From positions 115,519,593-115,583,592 of the forward strand of contig OX638130.1 of assembly GCA_951804985.1 (NCBI GenBank): a DNA stretch of 64,000 nucleotides, written 5' to 3'. The position numbers and the translations under genes were made by a program. A model generated the notes under the pieces. That model was not told the origin of the DNA and did no database searches. It saw nothing but the letters and a program-made list of their open reading frames with translations. The DNA comes from Dryomyza anilis (lineage: Eukaryota; Arthropoda; Insecta; Diptera; Dryomyzidae). Positions 1-10,756 of this stretch are shown here, one piece after another (within the stretch, counting starts at the first letter, position 1; each line of letters opens with the position of its first letter).

Positions 1-1211
1 TGGATATAGCCTCACAAAATGCATGCTTATAATTCAGTAGGTTGTCCAAATCTAAAGACATTTTATATACGTTATAATAATTGACGAATAAACTAAAATA
101 ACAGAAAAAAATTAAAAAAAATATAAATGTTTCTAATTTTTAAAATTAGATTTCCCAACATTTTTAAAAATGCACATTCGCCCCTTTGGCATAACAGTGA
201 CGATATCAACAAATTTTGTATGTTTTTATTATAAACTACACAAAGGTTTTTGAAAATAAGTCATCGGTAATAACGAAATATAAAAATAAATGATTCAATA
301 TTGTCTAATAACCTAAATAGTCAATAACATTAACTTGAACACTGAGTTCTAAAAATAATTATTTCTTATTTCTTTCAATTATGCACTTAGTTTTGTTATT
401 CTTATCATCTAGGCACTGGGTATTAATTTGTAGTTTGTCTAATAAATTTGTGACAAAAAAAAACAATTCTCAAGAACCACAACTTAGTTTCTGTCTGTCT
501 AGCTTAATTTTCTAATCGTCCTATGCATGACTAATACACTGTGATTTACTTTATTTGAGTAGACGCCAAGAAAGCTCAGAATTTATCAACTTTTGCAAAA
601 AAAAAAAAAAAAAAAAAACTACACAAACAAACAAAAATTATATATAAAAAAAGACCTTCAGAAAAAGCCGTACGTAGTACATGCATGAGCTCACTAGTTT
701 GATATTTTTTGTTATTCTTTCTTTTATATTCTTTAATATAATTATATTTTATTATACAGTAGGAGAGTCATTGCAAGGACATGGTCGATAATTTTATAAT
801 ATAAGATGTGTGTTAACACTGTCTATTTTTTATTGCTTACTATTTATATATTTTGTTTTTTATTTTGGATTCTTACAAATTGTTTTTTTTTTTCTAGAAT
901 TGTAGAAATTATAAATTGAAGAAAATTATATTATTTTTTGAAAGTAGTATGTAATAGAAACCATCTGAATAGCAAAAGGTCACAAACATTTAGATTAGAA
1001 GCTATTTTCAAGGCTTTTAGAAAATCGTGAACTGATCTTTAATTATTTTCCTTCTCATAATCGGAGCAGCTATGTGAACAACTTAAGCCGAGCATGATCT
1101 TCTCTTTTTTAAATATATCACATTAATTCTAAGAATGGTATTGTCATATAAAAGGCTTTATATGTTAAAAAAAATGTATTTTAAAATATATCAAAAAACA
1201 AAAAAGTTATT
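1..1211. other. AT-rich non-coding stretch
   Basis: No gene is recognised. The stretch is AT-rich with a poly-A run near 598-619 and no long open frame of protein-like composition. Confidence 0.6.
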
Positions 1212-1872
1212 ATTTTCAATAAGAGCGCTACACAAGTTTTTTTCAAGGGTTTTTCAACAGGGACGCTACAAAAGTAGAGCGACAGGGACAGCAAACGACG
1301 CCATATTTCTTGCCGCTCTTTTGACATTTCTCTTCAGTAAGGTTTGCCATTTCATGATGGAAAGATATACGAGCCAATATAATAATAATAGTTTGGCACT
1401 ACAGTCCTATAAGAACTTAGGCCGAGCTCTCTCACCATTTTGAGCTGTGCGTGTTATATTTTTACTCAATGTGGTGGGACCTACAGTTTATTGCCGAATC
1501 CGAACGGCGGGTGAGAGCTTTTTCATAGGCAATGGTTTTACTCTCGTAGGTTTGCCATTTACTGACGAGAGGTAGCGCGGTATAGAAAAATGTTTCTATG
1601 AAAAGATGTTGTTAGCCCCAGTCCAGGCTTGAACCGGGGACCTTTCGGCTCGCAGTCCAACGCACTAACCACTAAGCTACCGCGGCTACGAGCCAACAAC
1701 GAGTCGAAATTATTAAAATTTACTACCGAAATTCGAATTCGTATATCGCTTCATCATGAAATGGCAAACCTTACTGAAAAGAAATGTCAAAAGAGCGGCA
1801 AGAAATATGGCGTCGTTTGCTGTCCCTGTCGCTCTACTTTTGTAGCGTCCCTGTTGAAAAACCCTTTACAAG
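1212..1872 (+). mobile_element. Fold-back transposon derivative, copy 1 (SINE inserted)
   Basis: Two long inverted arms are visible. The left arm runs from about 1212 to 1368. The right arm runs from about 1736 to 1867 and is its reverse complement (AGGGTTTTTCAACAGGGACG at the left, CCCTGTTGAAAAACCCTTT at the right). Between the arms lies a short loop that still encodes the start of a transposase-like protein (ATGATGGAAAGATATACGAG, peptide MMERYTSQQRVEIIKIYYRN). Sibling copies are at 38514 and 45063. The outer left end is decayed relative to those copies, which start AAGGGTTTTTCAAT. A SINE sits in the loop and is flanked by a 10-bp target duplication. Confidence 0.7.
1378..1686 (-). mobile_element. 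tRNA-derived SINE, copy 1
   Basis: Read on the minus strand it begins GCCGCGGTAGCTTAGTGGTT (A-box-like, pol III), carries CGGTTCAAGCC (B-box-like) about 45 bases later, continues into a 230-bp unrelated body and ends in (ATT)n. It is flanked by the direct repeat TACGAGCCAA (1368-1377 and 1687-1696), so both ends are fixed. Five relatives occur in this window. The tRNA-like head resembles an Arg(ACG)-type tRNA, with loop CTGCGAG here and CTACGAG in copy 2, but the anticodon stem is poor and it is not a tRNA gene. Confidence 0.85.
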
Positions 1873-3834
1873 AAAAAAAAAATTGAAGTAATTCTACATT
1901 TTTATCGCTGTTGTTTTACTCCAATTATCCACAGCAGTCTTACAGTCTACAGTGTGGGTCTTATCGTATATTTATTTAGCATATCACCAATTAAAAACTC
2001 TTTAAACTTTTAATTTGTAACTGTTTTTCGCTGTGATAAATGCTCAGGCCTCAACTCTACATAAAAATGTAACTTAAATGAAAAAAAAAAAGATATAATG
2101 TTTTTAACGCAATGCAGATGCTGTTTTATTGTTATCTAAAATTCCAATTGAAAAAAAAAATATTAAAATAAACAAAAGAAGAAAAAAAAAACAGAATCTG
2201 TGAAATTAAAATGTAAATCATATATATCCGTTAAATACTACTGTTTCCGCAATCACTATACCATTGCCCGGTCAGATAAGGGCGCACAATTCCATGACTT
2301 TGAATGTAATTTAAGCTGATTGCATGCGGATCCAGCAGCGGACGAGCAGCGACAACAGCGATACCACTTGTCCGATCGACACTCTTGAGCTTGACTCAAC
2401 ATCGACAGACTCACGCGAATGCAAAGTGATAAAGGAAATCGCGCATCGAGAACCATGACAAGTGAGTTTTATTTTTGTCGCGACAAAAAACAAATGTCAC
2501 AGACTGCAGGAAAAAGAAGAAAGGAAAAAAATTTAATACTTTTCAAATAAGGTCTCCCCTTTTTTGTATATAGTTTCGCGTAATGTTGGAATTAATTTAT
2601 AGATTGCTCATTTTAAAAAGTTGATCGTAAGATAATTAAATTTCATATATTTATAGCATATTCTGAATATCACATTCTTTTGAAATTCAAATATTTGATA
2701 CAAAGAAAAAAAAAACGATTTGAATTCGTTTTACTGAACTTAAACGGTTCGACTATGACTAAAAACGTTTGTTATAAATCGAGTTCTAAAACAACAAAAA
2801 ACCTATTTGAACGAGTATCAAATTAAAACGTTGTATATACCCATTCGTTTCAATATTGTAACGAAAATGTTGTGTGTGATGCCGTATAATTTTTTCAATA
2901 TCCATTATACTTCACAACCAATTTATTCATTTGGTTCTCACAACGGTTCTTATAGCCAACACGAAAAGTGACTTCAACACAAGCGACTACACAATGGACT
3001 ACAACATATTTAAAAATTTGTGGCAACCGAATCGTACAATTTCATCAACAAATTTCGTTCTAACCGCATGACGTTGGTTGTTACAACTAACGTTTTTATT
3101 CTTTCAACCTCTTGCTAAAATATAATTCCTCTCTGTGTATTAAAAGTTCCCTCTAAACGTTCGGCAGTTATCGAAATGACCAATTGAAGTTATATCAAAA
3201 CGAAAATCTTGCGATATTGAAAGTTTTTAAAAAGTAGATTTTTTCAATGCTAAAAATGACAGAATAATGCTATGTATTAAAAATATTGAGGCTCATGGTA
3301 AAACATTTTCTCATAGAGCATATTTGTTTCATCTTTATTTTTTGTTTTCTTTTTCTTTATTTTATAACTTTTGGCTTTCGTTATTTTTTCATTTTTTATC
3401 ATTTCAAATCCAACTTCTGCGTAAATTTTCCATTGCTCTTTTTTTGCCTACATTTTAATCTTCAGATTTGTCTGCAACCCTTTTCGCTGACGCATTTTAT
3501 TTGCTCAGCACATTTACGTAAATTATAAGATAAGTTCGTTTTCACCACCGAACGAACAGAGCAAATAAATGTTCTCGAAGACGAACGATAGACCGGCAGA
3601 TGCTGTTTGCACCATGACCCTGAGCAGAAGATTTAATTTTTAAATAGCACAAAATAAAGCGAAATGAAAAACAAAATAGATTAAATTTAGAATACTGATA
3701 TTTTTAAATACCTACAGTTAATATATTTTTATAACACACAATATTAATTATTTATTACTTATAACAATTAGAAGATTTTTTTAAAATTTTGATTTTATAC
3801 TTCGGAAACACAATATTTACGCTAAAAATATACA
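1873..3834. other. AT-rich non-coding stretch
   Basis: No convincing gene. There are A runs near 2080-2190. A somewhat more GC-rich patch at 2270-2460 gives short overlapping antisense frames with no recognisable protein. The stretch 2700-3130 is low complexity with several AACG/CGTT words. Confidence 0.5.
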
Positions 3835-4006
3835 CAGTGTGTACTAAAGCAACTTTTTAAACATTTTATATCTAAATAAAAAACTAAGTATTCGCTTAAA
3901 ATTTATAAAAGACAACTTTATTTGGATCATTTTTAAATAGTAAATCTTTCTGTTCTCAAAAAATCCTAAGCTTATTTAGAATAGTTGATTTTTTTAGCAC
4001 ACACTG
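3835..4006. mobile_element. Small Tc1/mariner-type MITE
   Basis: The left end CAGTGTGTACTAAAGCAACT and the right end, read in reverse as CAGTGTGTGCTAAAAAAATC, form imperfect terminal inverted repeats about 172 bp apart. TA lies directly after the right end, and a TACA variant precedes the left end. There is no coding capacity. Confidence 0.55.
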
Positions 4007-4137
4007 TATGTTTGTATATTCAATAAATCATTTGGGTTATGCATTCAATTTTGAAAATTGTTTGTACCACTTGACAAAAAATTGCATTTGAAAAACAACG
4101 TAAAAACTTTTATAAAACACCATGGAATTGGTCGATT

Positions 4138-4567
4138 CCCTAGTAGAAATTTCGGTAGGGCCATGGTCATGAAGTGATCATGTCATTATTTGAGATGATC
4201 AGAATATGACGAGGCACATAATGTCCTTGTAACGCAGCGTCCAGATCATGTACTAAACTCAGGCCATGATTATGTACTGATCGGGCAATTCCCCATTTTA
4301 TTATTTACCCGACAATTACCTTGTCAGAGCCCGAGCATAATTGGGTTTCTAGGGTTAAATCTCGATCATTGTCTGATGCTAATTTCGTTATGAGGAACAA
4401 ATAATGTAGCTATGATCGGGACCATTGACTATTAAGATAATGTAAACCCTGGTATGGTAAGCATGATAAGGACATGCAAAGGCAATGATCATATTTTCTC
4501 TAATAGGGCTTACCCAACGAAAACCCGATCATTTCCCGATGGCGCATTGGGCAAATTTCTACTAGTG
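4138..4567. mobile_element. MITE with CTAGTAGAAATTT inverted ends
   Basis: A perfect 13-bp inverted repeat, CTAGTAGAAATTT, stands at 4140-4152 and 4553-4565. The interior has repeated ATGATC and GATCATG words. The superfamily is not assigned because a target duplication is not clear. Confidence 0.5.
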
Positions 4568-4911
4568 TTATGTAGATTTATCCTTTGAAAATAATTAATA
4601 TTGGTATTAAAAAGACAAGACAGAACTTTAATATGTACTACAGTCCTGGATAATGACTTCATTTAGTTCTCAGACAACAAATTCATAGCTACAAAATCTT
4701 TCTCAATAAATCAAGGGTAATACTGCAGTTACTTTAGGATTTTTATGGTCATATATCTCGAAAACATGCCATGACAGGACATAAGTTCAAATAACAAAAA
4801 AAAAATCTTTAAAATATCTCCTGTTAAAAAGTAAAGCTATGAAATTTGAATTGTTATTTGGGTATAATATTAATTTTAATTTTTAAAACCAGATTGATCA
4901 GATTTATTATA

Positions 4912-6160
4912 ATGCCCAAAGGTACAGAGTTATCTTTAAAAGAACAAGGAAGAATTAAAGCTAATAGAGATTCTGGACTCTCTATACGCCAAATAGTTTT
5001 AAAATTAGGTAAAAGTCTTTCAGCAGTTCATAATGTTTTAAAACTAGGCGATAGTTATGCTCAAAAACAACGATCTGGTATAAAAACTACGCTTACTGCA
5101 AGGGATCATCGAGAAATTAAAAGATTGGCAGTCAATCCTTCTAATAGTTCGGCAGATATTCGACGTGAATTGAATCTAAATGTATGTGAAATGGATACCC
5201 AATCCAAGACTTTTACCACGACACGAAACAGCCGGGTTACGTTTTGCTGAAAAATATCAATTTTGGGATGATTAATGGAATCATGTGGTGTTCTCGGATA
5301 AGAGAATGTTTAAATTGGATGGGTCTGATGGTTATCAATTTAATTGGCATGACAAGCATCATTTGCGACAAACTAGGATGGCTAGGAACTTTGGTGGTGG
5401 AACCCTAATGGGTTGGGCTGCTTTTGGACATAATGGAAAAACGCCAATCAAGATAATTTCGACAAAAATGAACTCTAGCATGTACGTAGATTTGCTTAAA
5501 GATGTTTTATCTCAAAGTGGAGAAATTATAGCCGGAAATGACTGGATTTTCCAGCAGGGTAACGCCGCTTCTTTCACCAAAGACTACTTTAATAATAATA
5601 ATAGTTTGCCACTACAGTCCTGTATAGAACTTCGGCCGAGCTCTCTCACCATTTTGAGCTGTGCGTGTTATATTTGTACTCAAAGAGGTGGGACCTACAG
5701 TTTATTGCCGAATCCGAACGGCGGGTGAGAGCTTTTCATAGGCAACGGTTTTATTCTCGTAGGTTTGCCATTTACCTACGAGAGGTAGCGCGGTATAGAA
5801 AAATGTTTCTATGAAAAGATGTTACTAGCCCCCGTACAGGCTTGAACCGGGGACCTTTCGGCTCGTAGTCCAACGCACTAACCACTGAGCTACCGCGGCT
5901 ACTTTACATCACAAAATATTCCAGTGTTGGAGTGGTCGGCCTGTACTCCTGATCTAAACTCAATTGAGAATTTTTGGGCCATATTATATCAATGAGTTTT
6001 TCGGTATGGAAAGCAATATGGGACGGCAAACCAACTTAAGTTGACCATTAAGGAAGAATGATCAAAAATAGAGCAACAGACCTTAAAAACATTGATTGAA
6101 TCAATGCCACAACGTTGTCAAGAGGTTATCTTAAATTCAGGAGGTAATACAAATTATTAA
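4912..6160 (+). pseudogene. Tc3-like transposase pseudogene
   Basis: The first reading frame starts MPKGTELSLKEQGRIKANRD and contains a helix-turn-helix region (GLSIRQIVLKLGKSLSAVHN) like the paired-type DNA-binding domain of Tc1/Tc3 transposases. After a deletion or frameshift near 5190-5280, the catalytic part resumes: VVFSDKRMFKLDG (first acidic residue), ARNFGGGTLMGWAAF, then WIFQQGNAASF, where family members have FQQDNA. The second catalytic Asp is therefore Gly. The SINE interrupts after TKDYF. The frame continues after it with NIPVLEWSACTPDLNSIENF (third acidic region) and a C-terminal part ending at 6160. In-frame stops, a frameshift, the lost Asp and the SINE make it inactive. Confidence 0.8.
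5591..5899 (-). mobile_element. tRNA-derived SINE, copy 2
   Basis: Full-length copy of the family at 1378-1686, with A-box TAGCTCAGTGGTTAG and B-box GGTTCAAGCC on the minus strand and an (ATT)n tail. The target duplication is TACTTT, or CTACTTT if the shared C is counted, at 5584-5590 and 5899-5905. It lies inside the coding region of a dead Tc3-like transposase, so it is younger than that element. Confidence 0.85.
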
Positions 6161-6180
6161 TTACATAAGAAGATCCCATC

Positions 6181-6347
6181 CCAGTATGCCATTCGTTTCG
6201 AAATCGTTACGAGATCAATGCGAAAAAAGGAAGAAATCACACGATTTCACTTTCTCGTACCGATATCGAGCGTCAAATTTGACCTACATGTTAGGTAGAT
6301 ATCGATGCTTTTTGTCGGAGTTTTCTCGGTACGAGACATTTTTATAC
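6181..6347 (+). repeat. Dispersed repeat R1, left part
   Basis: The words TATGCCATTCGTTTCGAAATCG and GTCGGAGTTTTCTC recur at 32695-32985 and, inverted, at 37560-37903 with 38457-38510. The right part resumes at about 7045. The break between them is filled by an INE-1-like element. The family's superfamily is unknown to me. Confidence 0.6.
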
Positions 6348-6965
6348 CCTACACTAAGAGTGAAAGGGTATATTCAGTTTGGGCGGCCGTTTGTAACACC
6401 CAGAAGGAAGCATCTCCGGTATATTCTTGATCAGCATGACCTCCTGAGTCGATTTCGATGTCCGTCAGTCTGTATGTCTGTTGAAATCCCTTCTACTTAA
6501 AAAGAGAAGAGAGAGAGAGAGAAGAGTTAGATGAATGAAACTAATAATTTAGATTACTTATACACCTACGCTGTATGTGCGAAAAAATTGGCGAGATCGG
6601 TCCATTGTGACCTGTGATCTGACCATTTATATTCAAATAACTCATATAAAATTTACATCTGCAGTACAATTTTACTGTATACATCTTAGGTAAACTTTTT
6701 TTGGTCAAATATATATTGACTTCATGCTCAAATACATGGACATAATGTTTTCCCGCGAAACGACTTGTGGTTCGCAAAAAAAAAATCGGAATTCGGTACA
6801 CCTACCCATTTCTAAATATGGTTATCAAATGAATGGAAATTCTTCAGCAATTGAAAGATTGTAGTTATTTTCAGGATTCGTATACCCTGGTGACCTATAT
6901 ACCACTTCGACTGGTAACCACACATATGTGTAGAGTATTTATAGTCGGCTTAGACCGACTATAAT
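6348..6965 (+). mobile_element. INE-1/DINE-1-like Helitron relic
   Basis: The 5' part, TATACCCTACACTAAGAGTG followed by AAAGGGTATATT, GTAACACCCAGAAGGAAGC, TATATTCTTGATCAGCATGA and GTCCGTCAGTCTG, closely resembles the conserved start of Drosophila INE-1/DINE-1 elements as I remember them. The 3' part near 6900-6965 has CATATGTGTAGAGTATTTA and a small hairpin, AGTCGGCTTAGACCGACT. There is no transposase. It interrupts repeat R1. The call rests on recalled family sequence and could be checked by alignment. Confidence 0.55.
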
Positions 6966-7044
6966 TTTGATAATCCTAACTATCATAATAACACCTACTA
7001 TAAAATGTCCCTACTTTAAATTTCCCATGAGATCTAACCTTCCC

Positions 7045-7252
7045 AACTGGTTTGAAATCGGAATGATATCGATGAAAAAAAATAATCAATGTTTGATATT
7101 GCTTCTAAAAATATTACGATATCGATGCGATAAATGTTATGAATGTACAAGAAATTACAAAAAATAGAATCGATAAAGCAACGAGATCGAACTTTTTTCT
7201 CGAAGTTGTTCCATAAAAATTCGAGGCATCGAAGTCCTCCGAGACATGGCAG
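7045..7252 (+). repeat. Dispersed repeat R1, right part
   Basis: Continues R1 after the Helitron relic. CGATGCGATAAATGTTATGA, AATCGATAAAGCAA and TCCGAGACATGGCAGAC match 32817-32985, which shows the two parts were once contiguous. Confidence 0.6.
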
Positions 7253-7264
7253 ACCGTGATTATT

Positions 7265-7392
7265 TAAGATAATTGTGATTTTGTGTATTAAATCGGCAAA
7301 CACAAAACTTCAATTTCATTTGTGATTTTGTGAATTAAATCGGCAAACACACTGATAAATGTAATATTTCGGGAAGTGTTTAACAGGGATTA
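7265..7392 (+). repeat. 53-bp tandem repeat family, locus 1
   Basis: Units of TTTCATTTGTGATTTTGTGA plus CGGCAAACACA, followed by TGTAATATTTCGGGAAGTGT. The same array and the same right flank occur at 9915-10095, so the two loci are copies of one repeat. Each full unit contains its own small inverted repeat (GATTTCATT and AATGAAATC). Confidence 0.65.
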
Positions 7393-8600
7393 TTTAAGAT
7401 AATTGTGATGTGAGGTCTTCTTATAATTATTACGTTCAATGAATTTAAATTTTTTAAGTTTAAGATTTGTTTTTATACTATTTTGTTATAATAAAATAGC
7501 TAAAACTTAATTAATAAAATGTTCATATAAATATGTCTTAGTTATTTCAAAATATGCATTTTTACAACTTTCGTATAATTATTTCATAGAGTGTAGAAAG
7601 AAGCGTGATCATTACATTATTTGAAATCAGATTAATAATTTTTTTTTATTTGTTTTACTTTTAATTTGCCTTTATTTGAATTTATACAAATTGAATTCTT
7701 TTTATACAAATTGAATTCTTTATTTTTATTTATTTAAATTGTGCTTTTTATTTTTACTCCTGTCTACAAGTTGAAAACTTGTTCTAACAATTGAACAGCG
7801 CCGCGTTTTCAATAATCAAAATTTCAGAATCAAGTTCAAAACCGCTATAAATAAGCAACAAAAGTTGATTCTTTTTTTTTTTCAATACACTTAATTTGTT
7901 ATTGTTGGGTGCTGCCTGTTGTCGTCGATAATCTCATTCATGGCCATTCACAGTGCGTTCAACCTGTACGATGCAATTGCCTCTCAGTCAGTTGCCCGTC
8001 ATGATGATGATGATGATCATCGTCATCATCATCTCAATCTCACATCAGCCCAACCGAGCTGAGCCGACGTTTTGCAGTGCATTTACATTATAGGCATTCG
8101 TGCAAATACGAAATAAGAGGCGGTGGCGCTAACGCTGTGCAGGAAATAAACGACAACAAAAAACGAAATTGAATAACAACAACAATAATTAAAAACAAAA
8201 AAAAATTGTACATAATGCTGTAGTTGTTGTTGTTGATGTTGCTGCCTTTGATTAAACATCAGGCGCACATATTGCACACATGGGGTTTTATGTTGTTGCT
8301 TTTGTTATTTCGCTGCGTCCTTTTTTTTAGAACGGATGCCTTTTTCACACACACAAAGCCCTGAAGTGGTCTAAAAGTCATGTCTGCTGCCTGCCCCTCT
8401 CTGACAGCAGGCTGTGTTAATTTGATAGTCAAACAATAACAAAAGCAACACTTACAAAGGCATAAAATACAGCAATGGGTTTTTCATTGATTTGTATATA
8501 TTTCCAACATGTGTTAAAATATTTTTAAAATTGTACAGTGTTCAAAATTATATTTCGTCGTGTAATATTGTAATAAATACGGAAAATATTATTTTCTTTA
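7393..8600. other. AT-rich non-coding stretch with trinucleotide runs
   Basis: A small palindromic (GAT/ATC)n cluster lies at about 8000-8033 and CAA/TTG repeats at 8170-8245. No gene is recognised. Confidence 0.5.
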
Positions 8601-9519
8601 CACAGAAAAAATTCATCAATAAGATGAATTTATTCATAAATATTATGAATTTTTTCACCAACTACCAGATTCATCATATTGATACCAACGTTCATTAAAT
8701 GACCTATTGATGAATACATTCATTATATATATGAAATTATTCGAACATCATAGTGAAAAAAGAAATATTCAATACAATTAATTTGAATCATCATATTTAT
8801 GAATTTGTTCATAATATTTATGAATATATAATGAAAATAATATTTTTTTAGAAAATAATTCGATAAAAAAGTGTTGTTTTTATTTTTATTAAAATATTTT
8901 TATTTTTTTTTTTTATTTTTATTAAAATAAAAAAAAAAAATTTTTATTAAAAAAAAAACAGAAAAAAATTTTTCTAAAAAAATTATCCGATTTACGAAAA
9001 AAAATCAAAATTTTTTTTTTTTTTTTAATTTCGAACAAACAAATTTTTCGAAAAAAAAAATTTAAACAATGATTTTTTTAATAATTTTTTTATTAATAAA
9101 AAGTTGTAATTATAAATAAATATATTATAAAACATTTTACTAATTTATGCATGTCAAGCAAGCATTATATAAGAAAAAACATACAAGAACTACTTGAGAA
9201 CTGAGAAGTACGGCAAAAACTGAAAGAAAAATAAATATTTTGATTGTAATTTGGTTTGATGAACCGCATTCTTCAATATGACGTCAAATATGTTATATTT
9301 TATGTTCTCGTTCATTAATATGATGAAACGTATTCTTCACATACAGTGCATCATATTGAAGAACACTTTTTTCGACAGTACCAAGCGTTCATCATATTTA
9401 TGATCGCATTTATAACATTGAAGTCGTTAGTCATTAATATTATGAATGGTTCTTCAATACAATACATCATGGTTTGAGGAACAGAATTCATCAATATGAT
9501 GTACATTTTTTTTTCTGTG
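8601..9519 (+). mobile_element. 919-bp MITE of family B, copy 1
   Basis: Ends are CACAGAAAAAATTCATCAAT at the left and TTTTTCTGTG at the right, each bordered by TA (8599-8600 and 9520-9521), which fits a Tc1/mariner-type two-base target duplication. The interior is dominated by TTCATAATATTTATGAA-like palindromes, with an A/T homopolymer centre at 8870-9080. An inverted full-length partner is at 25330-26335. There is no coding capacity. Confidence 0.8.
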
Positions 9520-9914
9520 TATGTGAACCTAAAAGAAAATCTACATTAAAAACAAATGAAATGTCTTTAAAATAATTAAATATGTAGTTGTTTTACATTC
9601 AAAGACAATTGCTCATTTTACAACTGAGTTCTTCTAGATGGTTTTTATAAAAACATTCATTGAATTTGAATTCGAAATATTACAACATAATGCTTTTATT
9701 TTTATTACATTCCCTTTTTGTTTTTCTTTTATTAAATGTTCAACGTATTATGGTACATTTTCATCAGGTCCATTTCTTCATTTTCATTCATGTCCATTTG
9801 CTGCCATTGAAGCTTTACATCGACACAACTGTTCCCATCATTTCCTTTTTCCTATGAGACGCACTTCATACTACTATTAACTGAATACTGAGAATCTAAT
9901 TTTGAAATAAGAGC
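9520..9914. other. AT-rich non-coding stretch
   Basis: Only short low-complexity frames are present; nothing recognisable. Confidence 0.5.
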
Positions 9915-10095
9915 AATAAACTTCGATTTCATTTGTGATTTTGTGAATGAAATCGACAAACACAAAACTTCAATTTCATTTGTGATTTTGTGAATGAAAT
10001 CGGCAAACACAAAACTTCAATTTCATTTGTGATTTTGTGAATTAAATAGGCAAACATACATATAAATGTAATATTTTGGGAAGTGTATAACAGGT
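9915..10095 (+). repeat. 53-bp tandem repeat family, locus 2
   Basis: Three tandem units of about 53 bp (AACTTCAATTTCATTTGTG then ATTTTGTGAATGAAATCGGC and AAACACA), ending in TGTAATATTTTGGGAAGTGT as at 7265-7392. Confidence 0.75.
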
Positions 10096-10315
10096 TGGAC
10101 AATTTTGTAGAATTTTAGTGGCATATTCATGCAAACTCCGCCTTAGTCTGTTTAAAATATATCCAAAAAATGTTTCTAAACTGCCTCATACCTGCCACAT
10201 ATTTTGTCTGGGGCTGTATACACTTCCCAAAATATTATATTTATCTGTCCGGAAACATGCCCCAAATATTCCTGAAGAATGCCAAATATTTTGTCTCGGA
10301 ATATCCTGTTGACAA
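10096..10315 (+). repeat. Dispersed repeat R2, short copy
   Basis: Contains CATGCAAACTCCGCCTTAG, ACTGCCTCATACCTGCCACA, TTTTGTCTGGGG, ATCTGTCCGGAAACATGCCC and ATTCCTGAAGAATGCCAAAT. These are diverged forms of words found two or three times in 12352-13452. The open frames across it are incidental. Confidence 0.5.
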
Positions 10316-10756
10316 CTTAACCAATTTAAACTATTTTTATTTATTTTCCAAACAAATTTCCTTCATTATACTTGAATCTTTAATTTCCTATTTCTTTATT
10401 TTATATTCTTTTTTAATTAAAACATGTTTTCCACTCTGTAAATATTAGTTTAGTATCACGATATCGATTTCATTGCAGCATAAAAAATACGATATTAATT
10501 TATTACATTCCGGCATTATTAGTTTTTTTACTGTATGATAAATATGTTATAACAATGAGACCTTTAATCTAGTAGAACTATACGGTATATAATGGTAGAT
10601 ATCATCAGAGTTAGCTCATGGTGGTCACGTAACTGATTGGGCTATGACAAGAAAAATATTTAATGTTAACAGTTTTTATTGGGAATACCCCAATAACTTT
10701 CTATGTGCATTAAATCTAAGCTATTTAAAACATATTCTATGGGGGGTTTCTTTTTT

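Larger units (their letters stand above)
4641..6165 (+). mobile_element. Degenerate Tc3-like DNA transposon, split by a SINE
   Basis: The left end reads TA then CAGTCCTGGATAATGAC, typical of Tc1/mariner termini. Inside is a broken transposase (4912-6160) interrupted by a SINE at 5591-5899. The matching right terminus is not present: the transposase end is followed at about 6180 by another dispersed repeat, so the element is truncated on the right. Confidence 0.65.

Noticed and set aside
1378..1686. A possible tRNA gene on the minus strand
   Set aside because: A/B boxes are present, but the anticodon stem does not pair well, the acceptor stem is not closed, and the segment is the head of a repeated SINE.
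3267..3528. Two Phe/Leu-rich frames that could be membrane peptides
   Set aside because: They are T-rich low-complexity translation in overlapping frames, without splice or start support.
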